Assembly: GCA_029555925.1 (NCBI GenBank)
Contig: JAKPQU010000086.1
Span: forward strand, 1-5,613
Origin: Bacillota bacterium
GTDB lineage: Bacteria; Eremiobacterota; SpSt-956; JAKJGF01
Direction: 5' to 3'
Length of the DNA: 5,613 nucleotides
Of this stretch, positions 5,571-5,613 are shown one piece after another; within the stretch, counting starts at the first letter, position 1; each line of letters starts with the position of its first letter. Made by a program: the position numbers and the translations under genes. The notes beneath the pieces were generated by a model. That model had not been told where the DNA came from, made no database searches, and saw only the letters and a list, made by a program, of their open reading frames with translations.

Positions 5571-5613
5571 AATAAGGGCTAATTTATTGTCTGTAAAACA
5601 AATTAAATAAGGC
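5565..5613. repeat. 13-bp direct repeat at window end
   Basis: AAATTAAATAAGG occurs at 5565-5577 and again at 5600-5612, a 35-base offset. The first copy overlaps the last bases of the 96-bp copy B. With only two copies and the window ending in the second, its extent cannot be judged; the low complexity makes chance possible. Confidence 0.5.

Larger units (their letters stand above)
5292..5613. other. Gene-free region downstream of moaC
   Basis: I find no credible coding region on either strand in these 322 bases. The region holds the possible TATAAT, a degraded piece resembling the start of the repeat (5323-5339), the two 96-bp repeats and a short direct repeat at the window end. It is markedly AT-rich and has no tRNA-like or CRISPR-like organisation. 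Any gene downstream starts beyond the window. Confidence 0.7.

Noticed and set aside
5292..5613. Molybdenum cofactor riboswitch
   Set aside because: The repeats adjoin moa genes, but they lie downstream of moaC and I could not see the long multi-stem Moco fold. The gap upstream of moaA is too short and is filled by heptad repeats.
5362..5613. CRISPR array
   Set aside because: The units are 96 bases with a single 16-base spacer, and the 13-base repeat at the end has only two copies. No array pattern or cas gene is present.

Overview
The window is an AT-rich bacterial stretch in which all five coding regions lie on the plus strand. Base and codon use look uniform, with frequent ATA for Ile and AGA for Arg, so nothing suggests that one gene was recently imported. 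The sequence does not let me name a taxon. The DnaK/DnaJ pair is bacterial in type. Heptanucleotide repeats between genes resemble the short tandem repeats known from cyanobacteria and several uncultured lineages, but they are not diagnostic.

Layout: (1) positions 1-731 hold the 3' part of dnaK (substrate-binding domain, lid and a long Gly/Pro tail). (2) 732-805 is an inverted array of 7-bp repeats that begins on the base after the dnaK stop codon. (3) 826-1857 encodes a DnaJ/CbpA-like J-protein that keeps only two of the four CxxCxGxG zinc motifs. (4) 1866-3788, eight bases further on, encodes a secreted protein with a helical N-terminal region, a Thr-Pro repeat linker and a glycosidase-like TIM barrel. 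The usual nucleophile position of that barrel appears to be lost. (5) 3788-3843 is a second, more degenerate heptad array, again starting at a stop codon. (6) 3857-4813 is moaA and 4815-5291 is moaC, the two enzymes that turn GTP into cyclic pyranopterin monophosphate (cPMP), the first stage of molybdenum cofactor synthesis. (7) 5292-5613 has no gene. It holds two 96-bp direct repeats (90 of 96 identical, 112-bp period) with conserved hairpin potential, downstream of a perfect TATAAT, and a short direct repeat at the window edge.

Functionally there are three blocks: a DnaK-DnaJ folding pair, an unrelated exported carbohydrate-related protein probably read through from dnaJ, and a tightly coupled moaAC unit. 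The most interesting unexplained element is the tandem 96-bp repeat after moaC, which may be a structured RNA or a dispersed repeat family. Next come the half zinc finger of the J-protein and the apparently inactive glycosidase-like barrel. I found no clear evidence of a wholly new multi-gene system.
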